Notes under the pieces: model-generated
Seen by the model: only the letters and a program-made list of their open reading frames with translations
What the model was told of the DNA's origin: nothing
The model's database searches: none
Translations under genes and position numbers: made by a program
NCBI RefSeq assembly: GCF_042186555.1
Contig: NC_133328.1
Coordinates: 359,690,676 to 359,754,675, forward strand
DNA: 64,000 nt
Direction: 5' to 3'
From: Aquarana catesbeiana
Lineage: Eukaryota > Chordata > Amphibia > Anura > Ranidae
Part shown: positions 35,517 to 46,178 of the stretch, piece by piece
How positions within the stretch are numbered: the first letter of the stretch is position 1
Layout of the letters: each line of letters opens with the position of its first letter

Positions 35517-35617
35517 CCTTCTGGAGCCTGCAGCGCCTATGATGGACGTCACACATCCCGCGGTCCCAGCATTGGACCAGCGGGACGTCCATCATAGGCA
35601 CTGCAGGCTCCAGAAGG
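35517..35617. repeat. 34-bp-arm hairpin around a GC-rich loop
   Basis: Arms 35517-35550 and 35584-35617 are reverse complements with one mismatch (around ggagcctgcag and ctgcaggctcc). The intervening bases can extend the stem (cccgc against gcggg). It lies inside the 31.9-36.1 kb element. The function is unknown. Confidence 0.85.
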
Positions 35618-36109
35618 CGGGACCTGCTATGTCACTCAACAGCACTCGGGGTCAGATCGGTCCCCGCTCAACGGCGGCGCTCTGGGCTAATAACAGTGCA
35701 TACCCGAGACCCGGGGCTTTTTGGGGACTCACTTGGGGCTCCAGCCTCCTTCAGCCCCCCGCTCCCGACGCTACTGGCTGAAACCATCCAGAAAGGGCCT
35801 AAATCTCTCTGCCTCATTGAGGACTAGGAAGTTGTAGACTTAAGGTATCTGATCCATTTTGCACTGGAGCAGACTCTTGTTCCAGTTGCCTCCTCTGGTA
35901 GGAATATGTATTCTGTCCAAAACTGTAAAATTAACATTAGGCAGTCTGTATTTATGTCTCCTGGCAATACGTCTGCCTAAAGGTAAGTACAGATTTTTCT
36001 TCTCAATTTGTCTTTTTTACATGTCAAAATAACATTTCTTATATATAGATTTTTTTCTAAAATGATTATTTCATTGCCTTAAAAATCACAAACTAGAGGT
36101 TTTTCACAT

Positions 36110-36869
36110 TTAACTGCAATACAACCTATATACACACACACCTCTATTCCTAAATCTCTGCCTTAATATTCTCATTTGCATTACACTATTAGTGGTAAAG
36201 GGAAGTTGTTCTGATGTAAATTGGCCTATCTGGTATAAGTTATAGTCTAATGAAGAAACTCATTCTCAGTAATGAATATGTTTACTTACTATTAGGCTAG
36301 TAATATCTTCTTTAATATTTTCAACCCTGTATTGGTCCTTTTGCAAATGTAATGTACATTGTTATATTATTTTACCACATTTTATTCCAGATTTGTCAGT
36401 GTTTAAGGGATTATTCCTATTTGTGGGGCATTGCCACATCGGGCATGTGAGTAGACCTGCATCATGGAGCTTCCTACTCTAATCCTCTCAGCGGTCTGTT
36501 TTACTAACTTTTACAGGCACCACTAGCTTCTGCTCACTCCCAGGAATCCACTGGTACTGCTCACTACCACTCTGTCGACAGCATGACTTGACAAAACAAG
36601 GTGGATGTGGCTGCCCCAGAGACTCAACATGCTGTAGCTTTGCCTCAGCAAACACCATGAGGCCCTGACAAGCCCAAAGATGCAGCCAGCAAGCTGGGTA
36701 AGTCCACCTGGCCAGCAAGGAAAGACAGCACCGGGGACATTCTCTACTATGGTCTGAAGCTAGCAGACACACAGGTACAGGGTTCATTTGAGTAGGCTGC
36801 TGATCCTTTAGATCCACAGAAGAACGGTGCACAGGAACCCAGTGAAGACATTGACGCCACATCCCTCCC
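36110..36869. other. mostly unassigned, right part grades into L1 ORF1 remnant
   Basis: 36110-36480 holds nothing I recognise. 36480-36869 reads as broken plus-strand coding that leads into the ORF1 fragment below, with several stops. Confidence 0.4.
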
Positions 36870-37290
36870 TGACTGTGAGCACCCTGATAATGCTGATGAT
36901 CCTATAGAAGCGGATGATCAACCTACCCTAAACAAAATGGTGCGTGGTGAATAAATGCACTGCCTTGGTCAATTCTGTAAAAGATTGGTTTGGAGGGCTG
37001 GTGGAGGAAGTTTCATTACTGCGGTGGGACTTACAAAAAATCAGGGAGTGAACTGTGGCCACTGAAACCCTCAACAGTGATCCAGAAGACAAACTGCCTG
37101 CTCTGATTGCTGAAACCCGTTCCACAGCTTGCCTAGCCTGCGATAATAGAGATAAAACAGATGGTATCGAAAACAGGCTGAGGCAGAACAATATATGCTT
37201 AGTGGGTCTGCCTCAGCGGGTGGAAGGCAGGGATCCCACCGACTTCCTTGAAAACTGGCTGCTTGACGTAATCAGTAAAGATGCATTTAC
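36870..37290 (+). pseudogene. L1-type ORF1 fragment
   Basis: The segment ending near 37290 contains GIENRLRQNNICLVGLPQ followed by FLENWLLDVI, the hallmark start of the RNA-recognition-motif domain of L1-type ORF1 proteins (compare RRNNVKLRGVPE in the intact ORF1 at 44526-45674). Upstream acidic and heptad-like coding is broken by stops. Only the N-terminal half of ORF1 remains; downstream sequence is unrelated. Confidence 0.7.
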
Positions 37291-37299
37291 CCTTTTGTT

Positions 37300-38212
37300 T
37301 GCTGTTGACTATTCCTATTTGTATTTTTTTCTTTTCTGTTGTACAATAAAGCTAGTGTCATAGCCCTTCAGCTCTACAGTCATATACTCCAGCACAGTAG
37401 AGCATTTTTCTTTCCAAATACTGCAAATTCAGCAGCACTGTAAGTGCTAAAATAGACAATAATGTTATTTATAATGTGTACATATACTGACAATCATGTG
37501 TGGGATAGGCATGCAGTTAAAAGCTTTTTCTAGTTCATACCAAAAACCACCTTTGAGCTTGATAAATGTATGTAAATGTGAGCTTGTAGCCACTTGTTTG
37601 ACTTTCATTATAATTCAGTAGCAAAAAACAGCATAACAGCTATACTGAATAATGCACACATAAAGGCTTAGTAAATATAACAATGCCTACTTAGTAAATC
37701 CATTTAGATAAACACATTTACATTGTCATTACCTACTGATAATGCAAGTTATTTTTTTTAAATGTCAAAATGTGATTTTAAAGAATCATATAGATTGCAT
37801 GCTTTTTATGTACAGTATGTGTCAGAAAACGTACGATTATCATATGTATACCAAAGCAGTTCATTATTTATTTGTTTCAACCATTTAGATAAGATATTCT
37901 TAGTAAAGTGATACTATAGCTATATTAAGGGAGCATCTTTAAAAATATTTTAAACAATCTGTACTATACATACATTAGTGTTCTTCACTAAAAACAAGTA
38001 GTGCCCACCTGAACACAATTATCCCTGACTGGTCTGTTAAACAACCTAAATGTATTCTTTTTAATGCATATCTACGTGACGATGCATATCTATCTACCAA
38101 ATGTTACTACTATGAAGGACAAAAGTCACTCTAATTGGCTTTCTATCACCTTTGTATGCTCCTCCTCACACAATCTGACAGAGTTTCTAACCCTTACCAC
38201 TCTATCCTAACC

Positions 38213-38243
<31 letters not shown>

Positions 38244-38530
38244 GCAGTTTTGGCAGAAACCAGGATTTAAATGCTAGCTTTGATTTCAGTTCCTTTGTGA
38301 AGCTGGATAGGTTGGAGCCCATTTACACTAGAATGGTAAACTGGAGTGTGGTTAGTGGGTGCCCATTAACCTATATTATGTTCATTTGAATGGGCTTCCT
38401 AACTCACCACATCAGACCAAAAACAATACAATACAGGTTCATTGGGAAGGTGAAGGTGCCAAACACCGTGAAAGGTATTTTAGCACACCAAAGCCTGTAA
38501 CTTACTTACTGCAGCACAGTGGTGTAAATC
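37300..38530. other. AT-rich DNA, A-run at 38221-38243
   Basis: No gene is recognised. The 23-base A tract could be the tail of an old retroposon, but no body of a SINE or LINE is recognisable to its left. Confidence 0.45.
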
Positions 38531-39289
38531 GTCCTGTATAGAGATAAGCCAAACACCCCCTGGTTCCATTCGCACCAGAACATGCAATCATGCAAAGAAT
38601 TTGCATGAACAAGTGAATAGGGATGGGCAAACGGTATAAGTTCGCCCATCCCTATTCGGGACGAACTTTCATTGTTCAGACGTTCGACAAAATAGCCAAA
38701 CAAACGGGTCCTTCGACCATTTGTTCGGCCCCCCAAACTGACCACAATGCATTGCAGTGCTGAATAGTGCATTGCAAGCTCTGATTGGCTAAAGCAGTGA
38801 AAGCTTCAGCCAATCAGGCCACAGAACACAGTCAGAGTCATGATTGGACACTGTCATCATGAATTTATCCAATAATGGCTCATTCCCGCCCCACAGTATA
38901 AAAGTATTCTTTCAATGGCAGCCATTTTCATTGTGATTTTGGCATGGCGAAAGATACAACAGGTCTCCGTTCAGTGATATTAGTTAGTTAGTGTGCTATA
39001 CTGTGCTATTTTGTTTCAATTGTCAGTGCAGAATATTAGTTTAGTGTCAGTCTAGGGATAGTGTGAGTGTAGTGAGGTGGACCGTCATTCAGCTTTACAT
39101 AGTGTGCAGCTAGAGTAGGGACAGCTCATATAGTTTCACAGTAGTGTAGTGAGACTGTGTCATTCATACATACATTAGTGTAGAGTAGGGACAGCTCAGA
39201 TAGTTTCAGTGTAGTGTAATGAGACTGTGTCAGTAATCTTGACATTAGTGTATAGATAGAGTAGGGACAGTTTAGATAGCGTCAGTGTA

Positions 39290-39757
39290 GTGACGGTTGA
39301 ACACCATCTATTTAATTGCGTTACTGGCAGTTTAACACCATTTACTTCTGTGTGCGTTACTGCCAGTTTAACGCCATATAGTTTTGTGTGCGTTCCTGCC
39401 AGTTTAACGCCATATAGTTTTGTGCGTTACTGCCAGTTTAACACCATATAGTTCTGTGTGCGTTACTGCCAGTTTAACGCCATATAGTTTTGTGCGTTAC
39501 TGCAAATTTAACGCCATTTACTTCTGTGTGCGTTACTGCCATTTTAACGCCATATAGTTTTGTGTGCGTTCCTGCCAGTTTAACGCCATATAGTTCTGTG
39601 TGCGTTACTGCCAGTTTAACGCCATATAGTTTTGTGTGTGTTACTGCCAGTTTAATGCCATATAATTTTGTGCGTTACTGCCAGTTTAACGCCATATAGT
39701 TTTGTGCGTTACTGCCAGTTTAACGCCATATAGATCTGCGTGCGTTACTGCCAGTTT
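39290..39757. repeat. 36-bp tandem array, left part
   Basis: Units of gttactgccagtttaacgc plus catatagttttgtgtgc, about 36 bp with shortened variants, 13 or so copies. The same array continues at 45815-46010 on the other side of the L1, so the array is one structure split by the insertion. It lies between the putative promoter region and the transposase of the hAT. Confidence 0.92.
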
Positions 39758-40199
39758 TTTTTTTCTTCCATATATTTATTGAAAGATTTTCATACAGATT
39801 ATACATTATACAATTGGACATAGTATGTCGTGTAATGACATTCCAATTAGACAGTATAAGGAATACAGTTCAACTTTTGAGTTCAATAATTATAACATTT
39901 TACCAACCTTGGTTGGTTATAACTTTTATTTAACATATATCCATTGTGGATTCTAGACTACCAATGTTATTAACCGTAGTTTCGTAGTTTTTTAGTTGTA
40001 GACCTCTTCACTAGAGTCGCACCCCAAATGGGATCTTTAGTGCCACAGGAGTGAAGAGGCCCCTTCTATCTTATGTTAATATTGATAAATATTGATAAAT
40101 ATGTGCTAGTTAGAACTAGCTGTTGCATATAACTTGTTTCTCTTGCCTATAGAAAGGTATTGCTCGGTCAAGAAGAGGAGGTGGGTATCAGTGTTTAGG

Positions 40200-43100
40200 T
40201 TAGTGGTTTGCGCAGTGTGCAGTCCAGTCAGTCCATGGTTGCCAGTTCTTGTGTGCTTTCGTCGCCTGGCCAGTGTGAGTAGCTGTTATGATCTCGTAGC
40301 TGTAATGAAGGGCTACTAAGTCAATGACTTGGGTTATTGTCAGGGGATTGTCAGACTTCCATTGCCTGGTTATGTTTAGTCTTGCCACCAGGAGGATGTG
40401 AGTGACCACTGGCCTGAATGAATGTGGGATTGATTCTATAGTTAGGTTAAGTATCGCTAATGCAGGGGAGGGGTGGATTTTAATTTGGGTTATGTGAGAG
40501 ATTAAACTAAAAATTCTTTCCCAGTAGTTGTGGAGTTTAGTGCATGTCCAGAGTATATGCATTATGTCGCTAGGAGAAGAATGACATCTCCAGCATATAT
40601 TAGGGATTTTTGGGTTAAAGGTCGTAATTCTGGCTGGAGTGATGTACCAACGTAGTGTGATTTTCTGTGTGAGTTCCCACAGGGCCGCGCATTTAGTGGC
40701 TTTGTATATAGTTTTGAGGGCAAGTTGCCATTGGTCTTCCGTATAGGGCTGATCTAAATCTTTTTCCCAATTTTGGTGGGGTTTTAGTTTAAGGAAGGTA
40801 CGTTTGTTGTGGAGAATGTTGTAGAAGTAGGATATACCTCTGGTTTTAGTGGCAGTGTTGGTAAGGTATTCCCAGGTTTTAGGGTGGATATTGTAGAGGG
40901 GGAGGGGTAGGGTTTTTAGATAGTGGTGTAGGCGCATGTAAGTGAATTTGTCAGACGCTGTTAGATTGAATTCGGATTGGAGTTGTGCGTATGATTTAAC
41001 GTGGTTGTCATGTATTAGGTCTTGTATGAGAAGTATGCCTTTGGTGGTCCAAGTTGATAGAGAGATTTCTGGTAGCGTGTGATGTAGGGATTCCAAGGGG
41101 ATGTGCCCTGGAGATGTGACGGGAATAGGGGTCAGTAAGGATACTGATTTCTTCCATGCGAGTGCCGAAGCTCTCATGGTCGGGGGAAACGCCTTTGGTA
41201 TTATGGTTCCCAGTGGAATACTAAGTAACCAAGTTTTCAAGTTTGGTTGAGATAATGGGGAGCTTTCAATTTGTCCCCAAAGTGTAGTGGATTGTGATTG
41301 GAACCAGGAAGGTAATTGAGCTAGGATTGTCGCTAGGTAATAGTCCTCGAAGTCTATAGATCCTGTTCCACCGACTAGTTTATGTTTTACTAAGTTGTGT
41401 TGGGCACTCCTCGGTTTTTTCCCGCTCCATAAGTATTTGTTGAAAGTAGTTTTGAGAGATTTGAAGAAGGTGGTTGGCAGTGGTATAGGTAGGGTTCTAA
41501 AATGATAAAGTATTTGGGGGAGGCATATCATCTTAAATGCTGCAAGTCTGCCCGACCATGAGAGCTCGTGCTTTGCTATTTGTTGGGAAGTTGATTGAAT
41601 TTGTTGTAAGAGTGGTATGTAGTTGCTCGAGTAAATTTTCTTAGTTTCTCTCGGGAGTTGAATGCCCAAGTATGATATGTCGGTTTCTGCCCATTTAAAT
41701 GGGTATTGTAGTTGTAGGAGGTGTTTCATGGTGGTGTTTATGTTTATGTCTAATATGAATGATTTGGTCACATTAACCTTGTAATACGAAATCGAGCTAA
41801 ACCAAGTGAGCAGTTTTTGTACTTCTGCCAGGGAGACAGTCGGATCTGTAAGGATTAATATTACATCGTCCGCGAATAAGCTTATTTTGTGGTGTGAGAG
41901 GCCTATACGCATGCCTGAGATGTTAGGGTGGGAGCGAACGTGTTCAGCCAGGGGTTCCATAAGCATGTTAAATATTAGAGGGGAGAGGGGACAGCCCTGG
42001 CGTGTGCCATTTGTGATGGGGAATGGGCGTGAGAGCATGCCTTCTGTGAACACTTGGGCTTCAGGGTTAGAGTACAATGCTAGGATGGCTGTTAGGATCC
42101 GTCCCTGGAATCCGAATTTGTGTAGGACTGCTTCTAGATAGGTCCAGTGAACTCTATCGAACGCCTTCTCTGCATCTAGGGAAAGAAGCAGAGAAGGCGT
42201 TCCAGTGGATTCAGCATGGTGGATAAGGTCTAGCATTCTCCTGGTGGCATCTGAAGATTGTCTGCCTTTGGTAAAGCCAGTCTGATCTTGGTGTATGATA
42301 GTTGGCATAATTTTGTTTAGTCTGTTGGCAATGGTTTTGGAGTAAATTTTTAGGTCTAAGTTGAGTAAGGAGATCGGGCGAAAGTTTTGGGGGGCATCCG
42401 ACTGTTTCCCTGGTTTTGGTATGGTTATTACAAGCGCTTTTAAGTATTCTTTCGAGAAGCTAGCAGAGGAGGCAGCGTGGTTAAAGAGATCTGTAAGGTA
42501 TGGGATTAGTTGGTTGGAGAACACTTTGTAGTATTCCCCTGTTATCCCGTCTGGACCTGGTGCTTTGCCACTAGGCAATGAGTCAATAGTAGTCTTGATT
42601 TCCAGGTCGGTGAATGGTGCGTTCAGGGCGGTCAGTTGGTCGGTAGATAGTTTGGGCAGTTTGATTTTAGTGAGGAAGTTGTTAATGTCGTCTTGTGTGG
42701 GTTGGGGGGTATGGTGGTCATGTTTTAAGTTGTATAGGTCTTCATAGTAGGTGCTGAAAGCATCGGCAATGTCCTGGGGATTGGTCAATGGGGTGTTGGT
42801 GTGGGGGTGTTTAAGTAGTGTTATTCTAGCTTTATTTCGTCTTCCTTTGAGTCTTTGGGCTAAAGTCTTCCCTGCCTTGTTGGAAGTAGAGTATGAAGAT
42901 GCTTTAAATTTCCTTTGAAGGAATTCGTATGAGTGAAGGAGAAGGGTTTTCAGTTCCTGTCTTAGGGATAGTAGTTGGTTTGTAAGTGGGTTTTGAGGGT
43001 CACATTTGTGTTTCTTTTCTAGGTCCACTATTTGGGCTGTTATTTTATCTATGCGCTGTGTCCTCTGTCGCTTATGATGAGAGCTTAATTTAATGAGCAT

Positions 43101-43970
43101 TCCCCTCATGTACGCTTTATGAGCGCTCCACACCACGGCAGGGTCGGGTACCGATCCCTTATTCAACGAGAAAAATTCTGAAATGTGTTCTGAAATTTCT
43201 GGGGTGTATTTATTATTTTGAATTATGGAGTTGTTTAGTCTCCATAGGAATGTATTATGTTGAAGATTGTGATCTTGGATGGTAATTGAGGTGGGTGCGT
43301 GGTCCGACCATGCCATGGTGTGGATTACCGACTGAGATATTTTTTGTAAAATACGTTTATCAGCCAGGAACAAATCAATTCTGGAGTAAGAACCATGTCT
43401 GGGGGAAAAAAAGGTGAAGTCACGTTCGGCGCCATGGTGGCAGCGCCAGACATCATACAGGTCATGGGTTTGTATGAACGCTTTTAGAGGCGATTCACGT
43501 CTCTTCGCTGAAGCGGTGGAGTCCAGGGACACATCTGGGACCAGGTTGAAGTCCCCACACACAATTGTGTGGCCTTTTTGTATGGGTTTTAATGTACGGA
43601 TAATCTTGCGTAGGAATCTCAATTGATGAGTATTCGGAGCGTATAGGTTGATGATGGTGTAGGTTGCTCTATTAATGGTACAGATAAGGATGATGAAGCG
43701 TCCTTCGGGGTCTGGGACTATTTCTAAGAGTTGGAAGTCTATGGTATCTTTGACGGCTATCATGACCCCTCTGGTCTTGGTAGAATGCGTTGCGTGGAAT
43801 ATGTTTGGAAAGTGACGATTTTTACACAGGGGAGTGTTGGTAGCTAGTAGGTGGGTTTCTTGGACGCAAATGATGTCACTCTGGAGATCTTTGACGGTTT
43901 TCCATAGTGAGTGGCGTTTGGCTGGATGATTCAGCCCGTTGACGTTGAGTGAAAGGATGTTAAACGGCAT
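40200..43970 (-). CDS. L1-type ORF2: APE endonuclease and reverse transcriptase
   Basis: 1256 residues without interruption, normal for L1 ORF2. Residues 1-235 form an APE-type endonuclease: SLNVNGLN near the start, QETHL (catalytic Glu, about residue 38), SRIDLFLAD and WSDHAP (catalytic Asp-His, about 222). The reverse transcriptase follows with PGPDGITGEYYK (about 472), FRPISLLN, DQTGFTKGR, SLDAEKAFDRV (catalytic Asp), GTRQGCPLSPLIF and FADDVILI (about 697, two catalytic Asp). A C-terminal region ends with a Cys/His cluster ICWRCHSSPSDIMHILWTC (about 1123). The protein nicks chromosomal DNA and primes cDNA from the nick. No stop or frameshift is visible, so the copy may retain activity; that is inference. 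Confidence 0.95.
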   Translation of the reverse strand: MPFNILSLNVNGLNHPAKRHSLWKTVKDLQSDIICVQETHLLATNTPLCKNRHFPNIFHATHSTKTRGVMIAVKDTIDFQLLEIVPDPEGRFIILICTINRATYTIINLYAPNTHQLRFLRKIIRTLKPIQKGHTIVCGDFNLVPDVSLDSTASAKRRESPLKAFIQTHDLYDVWRCHHGAERDFTFFSPRHGSYSRIDLFLADKRILQKISQSVIHTMAWSDHAPTSITIQDHNLQHNTFLWRLNNSIIQNNKYTPEISEHISEFFSLNKGSVPDPAVVWSAHKAYMRGMLIKLSSHHKRQRTQRIDKITAQIVDLEKKHKCDPQNPLTNQLLSLRQELKTLLLHSYEFLQRKFKASSYSTSNKAGKTLAQRLKGRRNKARITLLKHPHTNTPLTNPQDIADAFSTYYEDLYNLKHDHHTPQPTQDDINNFLTKIKLPKLSTDQLTALNAPFTDLEIKTTIDSLPSGKAPGPDGITGEYYKVFSNQLIPYLTDLFNHAASSASFSKEYLKALVITIPKPGKQSDAPQNFRPISLLNLDLKIYSKTIANRLNKIMPTIIHQDQTGFTKGRQSSDATRRMLDLIHHAESTGTPSLLLSLDAEKAFDRVHWTYLEAVLHKFGFQGRILTAILALYSNPEAQVFTEGMLSRPFPITNGTRQGCPLSPLIFNMLMEPLAEHVRSHPNISGMRIGLSHHKISLFADDVILILTDPTVSLAEVQKLLTWFSSISYYKVNVTKSFILDININTTMKHLLQLQYPFKWAETDISYLGIQLPRETKKIYSSNYIPLLQQIQSTSQQIAKHELSWSGRLAAFKMICLPQILYHFRTLPIPLPTTFFKSLKTTFNKYLWSGKKPRSAQHNLVKHKLVGGTGSIDFEDYYLATILAQLPSWFQSQSTTLWGQIESSPLSQPNLKTWLLSIPLGTIIPKAFPPTMRASALAWKKSVSLLTPIPVTSPGHIPLESLHHTLPEISLSTWTTKGILLIQDLIHDNHVKSYAQLQSEFNLTASDKFTYMRLHHYLKTLPLPLYNIHPKTWEYLTNTATKTRGISYFYNILHNKRTFLKLKPHQNWEKDLDQPYTEDQWQLALKTIYKATKCAALWELTQKITLRWYITPARITTFNPKIPNICWRCHSSPSDIMHILWTCTKLHNYWERIFSLISHITQIKIHPSPALAILNLTIESIPHSFRPVVTHILLVARLNITRQWKSDNPLTITQVIDLVALHYSYEIITATHTGQATKAHKNWQPWTDWTAHCANH

Positions 43971-44525
43971 CTTGTGGGTGTGGGTGTGGTGTAAGCTTCT
44001 AGTAACACTTACAGTTAGGCGATCTCGTGATGAGCTGGTTTTTTGTTTTCCCAGTCGATGTGATGGGTAGGGTGCGGTATGGAAGTCCGAGATTCAGTTC
44101 AGCTGGGTCCCGTATACAAGAGCGGTGAGCGTTGTATCTGGCTGGCCAGGGGGCCAAGGTGGGGATGGACTAGTAGACTGCAAATAGAGCAATACGTTAG
44201 GTAGCAAGGCAGTTATAATCAAATAGAGATCATGTGTACTTTGGGTAACAATGAAAATTTTGAGAGAGCTCTGTGTTGTGAGCTGGTAAGTTAGCTTGTT
44301 AGCAGAGAGGTGGCGGATATAACGTTGCAAGAGAGAAAAAAAAACTTTGTAAGAAAAAAGAACAAAAAATAGAAAAACAAACAGAGGGGGTGCTGAGCAC
44401 CTGTGGACCTCTGTATTGGGGTACAAAGAGTCACTACCACGGGTAGCAGAAGACTGGAGTGGAGGATAGCCATAGCACAGGGGAACTGTTGTTGCTGTTA
44501 TTGGCTTTGTTGTATTTGTAAGTTT

Positions 44526-45674
44526 TCACTTGGTGTTTTGATCTAGTTGTCTGCGGGGAGAGGATGAAATTCTGTTATGCTGAGCAGGATTAGGTGGTTC
44601 TGGGTTTATGCCCCAGGTATGGAGTAGCTTCAGGCCCTTTTCTAGTTCCCCAATTGCGTGGGTTTGACCGTTGCGGACAATGAGAATGGTGGCTGGGTAT
44701 CGCCATTTGTATTGCAGCTTGTGATTTTGTAGGCCTTTGGTGATTGGGTTCAAATGGCGCCTCATTTGGAGGGTGTATTTTGAGAGATCAGGGAATAGCT
44801 GAATTCCCGTGTAAGGTGCTGGTAGTGGCGATTTAGCCCTGAGTCCCATGAGCAGTTTTTCTTTGATGTGGTAAAAGTGAACCCTCATCAGGACATCTCT
44901 GGGGACTGAGGCAGCTAGATGGGATGGTTTAGCAATTCTATGAATTCTGTCTACGATGACGTCTCTCGGGGAGGCCTCAGGGAGAACTAAGTGTATCAGT
45001 TCTTTTGCGTAGCGTGGCAGATCTGCGGGTAGTATGGACTCGGGGACCCCCCTCAGTTTAACATTGTTCCTGCGAGATCTGTCTTCTAAGTCGGCCAGCT
45101 TGGCACGCATCCATGTCTGTTCCTCTCTAACAGCTTCAAAGGCTTCAATGGTGTCATTCACTGTGGAGGTGCAGGCATGTATTCCTCTCTCAGCGTTTGT
45201 CACTCTATCATCCAGAGAGTGGATGTCAGTGGTGATCTTGTGGAAGAGGGATGATAGATCTGTCATGAGGGAGGTCTGCAGGGATATGAGCATATCCTTG
45301 AGCGTTGTGTCCATGACCGGCTGCCCTGAGGTGGGGAAGGAGGCCATAGAGGATTGTAAGGCCTGGTCTAGTGAGTACTGGGTGGGAGCCTGGGCCTCAA
45401 TTTGCGAGTACCGCGACCGTTGCGGCATCGCATCTATCCTCATTTTTGCCTTTGCTGGGCTGCCTAGGTTGGGATCCCCTTCTGGGGTATGGGGGAGGTT
45501 ATCCACGGTACCTGTATCCTGAGGATCATCTGTCTCATCATCCGGCAGGTCCGTGTAAGCTGTGGACGGCGCGGCCTGGCCGGCGCCATCTTGGATCTTC
45601 CATCCCGCCGGCTTGTAAGCAAATTCGGTGAGTTTTTGTGGTATGTGGTCTGTAAATCTCTTCCTGGAAGACAT
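44526..45674 (-). CDS. L1-type ORF1 RNA-binding protein
   Basis: 382 residues, uninterrupted. The N-terminal 110 residues are polar and probably disordered. Residues about 130-195 have spaced Leu/Ile/Val and many charged residues and end in a segment LADLEDRSRRNN, consistent with a coiled coil used for trimerisation. The RNA-recognition motif begins NNVKLRGVPE (about 198), and a C-terminal basic domain contains RDVLMRVHFYHIKEKLL and KLQYKWRYPATI. The protein coats element RNA as a chaperone. It precedes ORF2 on the same strand by 555 bp. Confidence 0.93.
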   Translation of the reverse strand: MSSRKRFTDHIPQKLTEFAYKPAGWKIQDGAGQAAPSTAYTDLPDDETDDPQDTGTVDNLPHTPEGDPNLGSPAKAKMRIDAMPQRSRYSQIEAQAPTQYSLDQALQSSMASFPTSGQPVMDTTLKDMLISLQTSLMTDLSSLFHKITTDIHSLDDRVTNAERGIHACTSTVNDTIEAFEAVREEQTWMRAKLADLEDRSRRNNVKLRGVPESILPADLPRYAKELIHLVLPEASPRDVIVDRIHRIAKPSHLAASVPRDVLMRVHFYHIKEKLLMGLRAKSPLPAPYTGIQLFPDLSKYTLQMRRHLNPITKGLQNHKLQYKWRYPATILIVRNGQTHAIGELEKGLKLLHTWGINPEPPNPAQHNRISSSPRRQLDQNTK

Positions 45675-45814
45675 CCTTGTTGTCCCCTGACTGTGAGGAG
45701 TGTGGATGGGTAGGTTTGATTCGTTTTTTGCAGCCGATGTCGTTGGATTCTGTCCCCTGGCTCAGAGCTGTGGAATTAAGCGTCCATCTGCTATCCCGGC
45801 TGGCCACGCCCCCC

Positions 45815-46010
45815 CGTTACTGCCAGTTTAACGCCATATAGTTTTGTGTGTTACTCCAAGTTTAGCGCCATTTACTTCTGTGTGCGTTACTGCCATTTTA
45901 ACGCCATATAGTTTTGTGTGTGTTACTGCAAGTTTAATACCATTTACTTCTGTGTATGTTACTGCAAGTTTAATGCCATATAGTTCTGTGCATCACTGCA
46001 TGTTTGGCGC
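45815..46010. repeat. 36-bp tandem array, right part
   Basis: About five units of the array at 39290-39757 continue here directly after the L1 5' end, with some substitutions (tactccaag, tactgcaag). It leads into a short spacer before the transposase. Confidence 0.9.
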
Positions 46011-46178
46011 ATTATATTGCAGTATATTATAGTTTATCCATGGAGTGTGTTTGTGTAGTGTGAGTACTCAAATTAAAGTGTACCAAACACCACTTTACAT
46101 TGATTAAAGTGCATCTACCTACAGATTTTCACTCCTTCTTTACATTTGCTTATAAGCACCGCCCCCTCCCTCCCAATA

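Larger units (their letters stand above)
31891..36109. mobile_element. 4.2-kb element with inverted ends, hammerhead-like motif and satellite
   Basis: Inverted terminal arms of about 107 bp (31891-31997 against 36002-36109) share tttttaaggcaatgaaataa and tatatataagaaa with few mismatches. The left arm, read outward on the minus strand, is preceded by a hammerhead-like motif (32137-32184) and contains an AATAAA-like tract, as in the 3' ends of the other hammerhead elements here. The interior holds CpG-bearing sequence (32640-32880), a 19-bp satellite (33194-34457), a hairpin (35517-35617) and no recognisable RT. I infer a non-autonomous PLE-type retroelement with inverted pseudo-LTR ends. A DNA transposon is the alternative. 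No target duplication was found. Confidence 0.5.
39758..45814 (-). mobile_element. full-length L1-type LINE with both ORFs open
   Basis: 6057 bp on the minus strand. The 5' end (45814) reads GGGGGGCGTGGCCAGCC, a typical start for full-length fish and amphibian L1-type elements. Then come a 140-bp leader, ORF1 (45674-44526), a 555-bp inter-ORF gap, ORF2 (43970-40200), a 3' UTR, AATAAA and an A-tail of 9 at 39758-39766. The flanking 15-mer cgttactgccagttt (39743-39757 and 45815-45829) is a perfect target duplication, though it also matches the host tandem repeat unit. The element looks young. Confidence 0.92.

Noticed and set aside
38221..38243. A-run as evidence for a processed pseudogene or SINE
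   Set aside because: No body of a retroposed gene, tRNA- or 7SL-derived promoter boxes or target duplication could be recognised next to it.
38634..38670. tagggatgggc...gcccatcccta as the left end of the large hAT
   Set aside because: The flanking octamer does not match the one after 53991, whereas the octamer before 38539 matches at seven of eight positions. The inner motif is probably a relic of a second end.
42180..42747. Plus-strand open frames within the L1 ORF2 region
   Set aside because: Opposite-strand shadows of the intact minus-strand ORF2, with no domain of their own.
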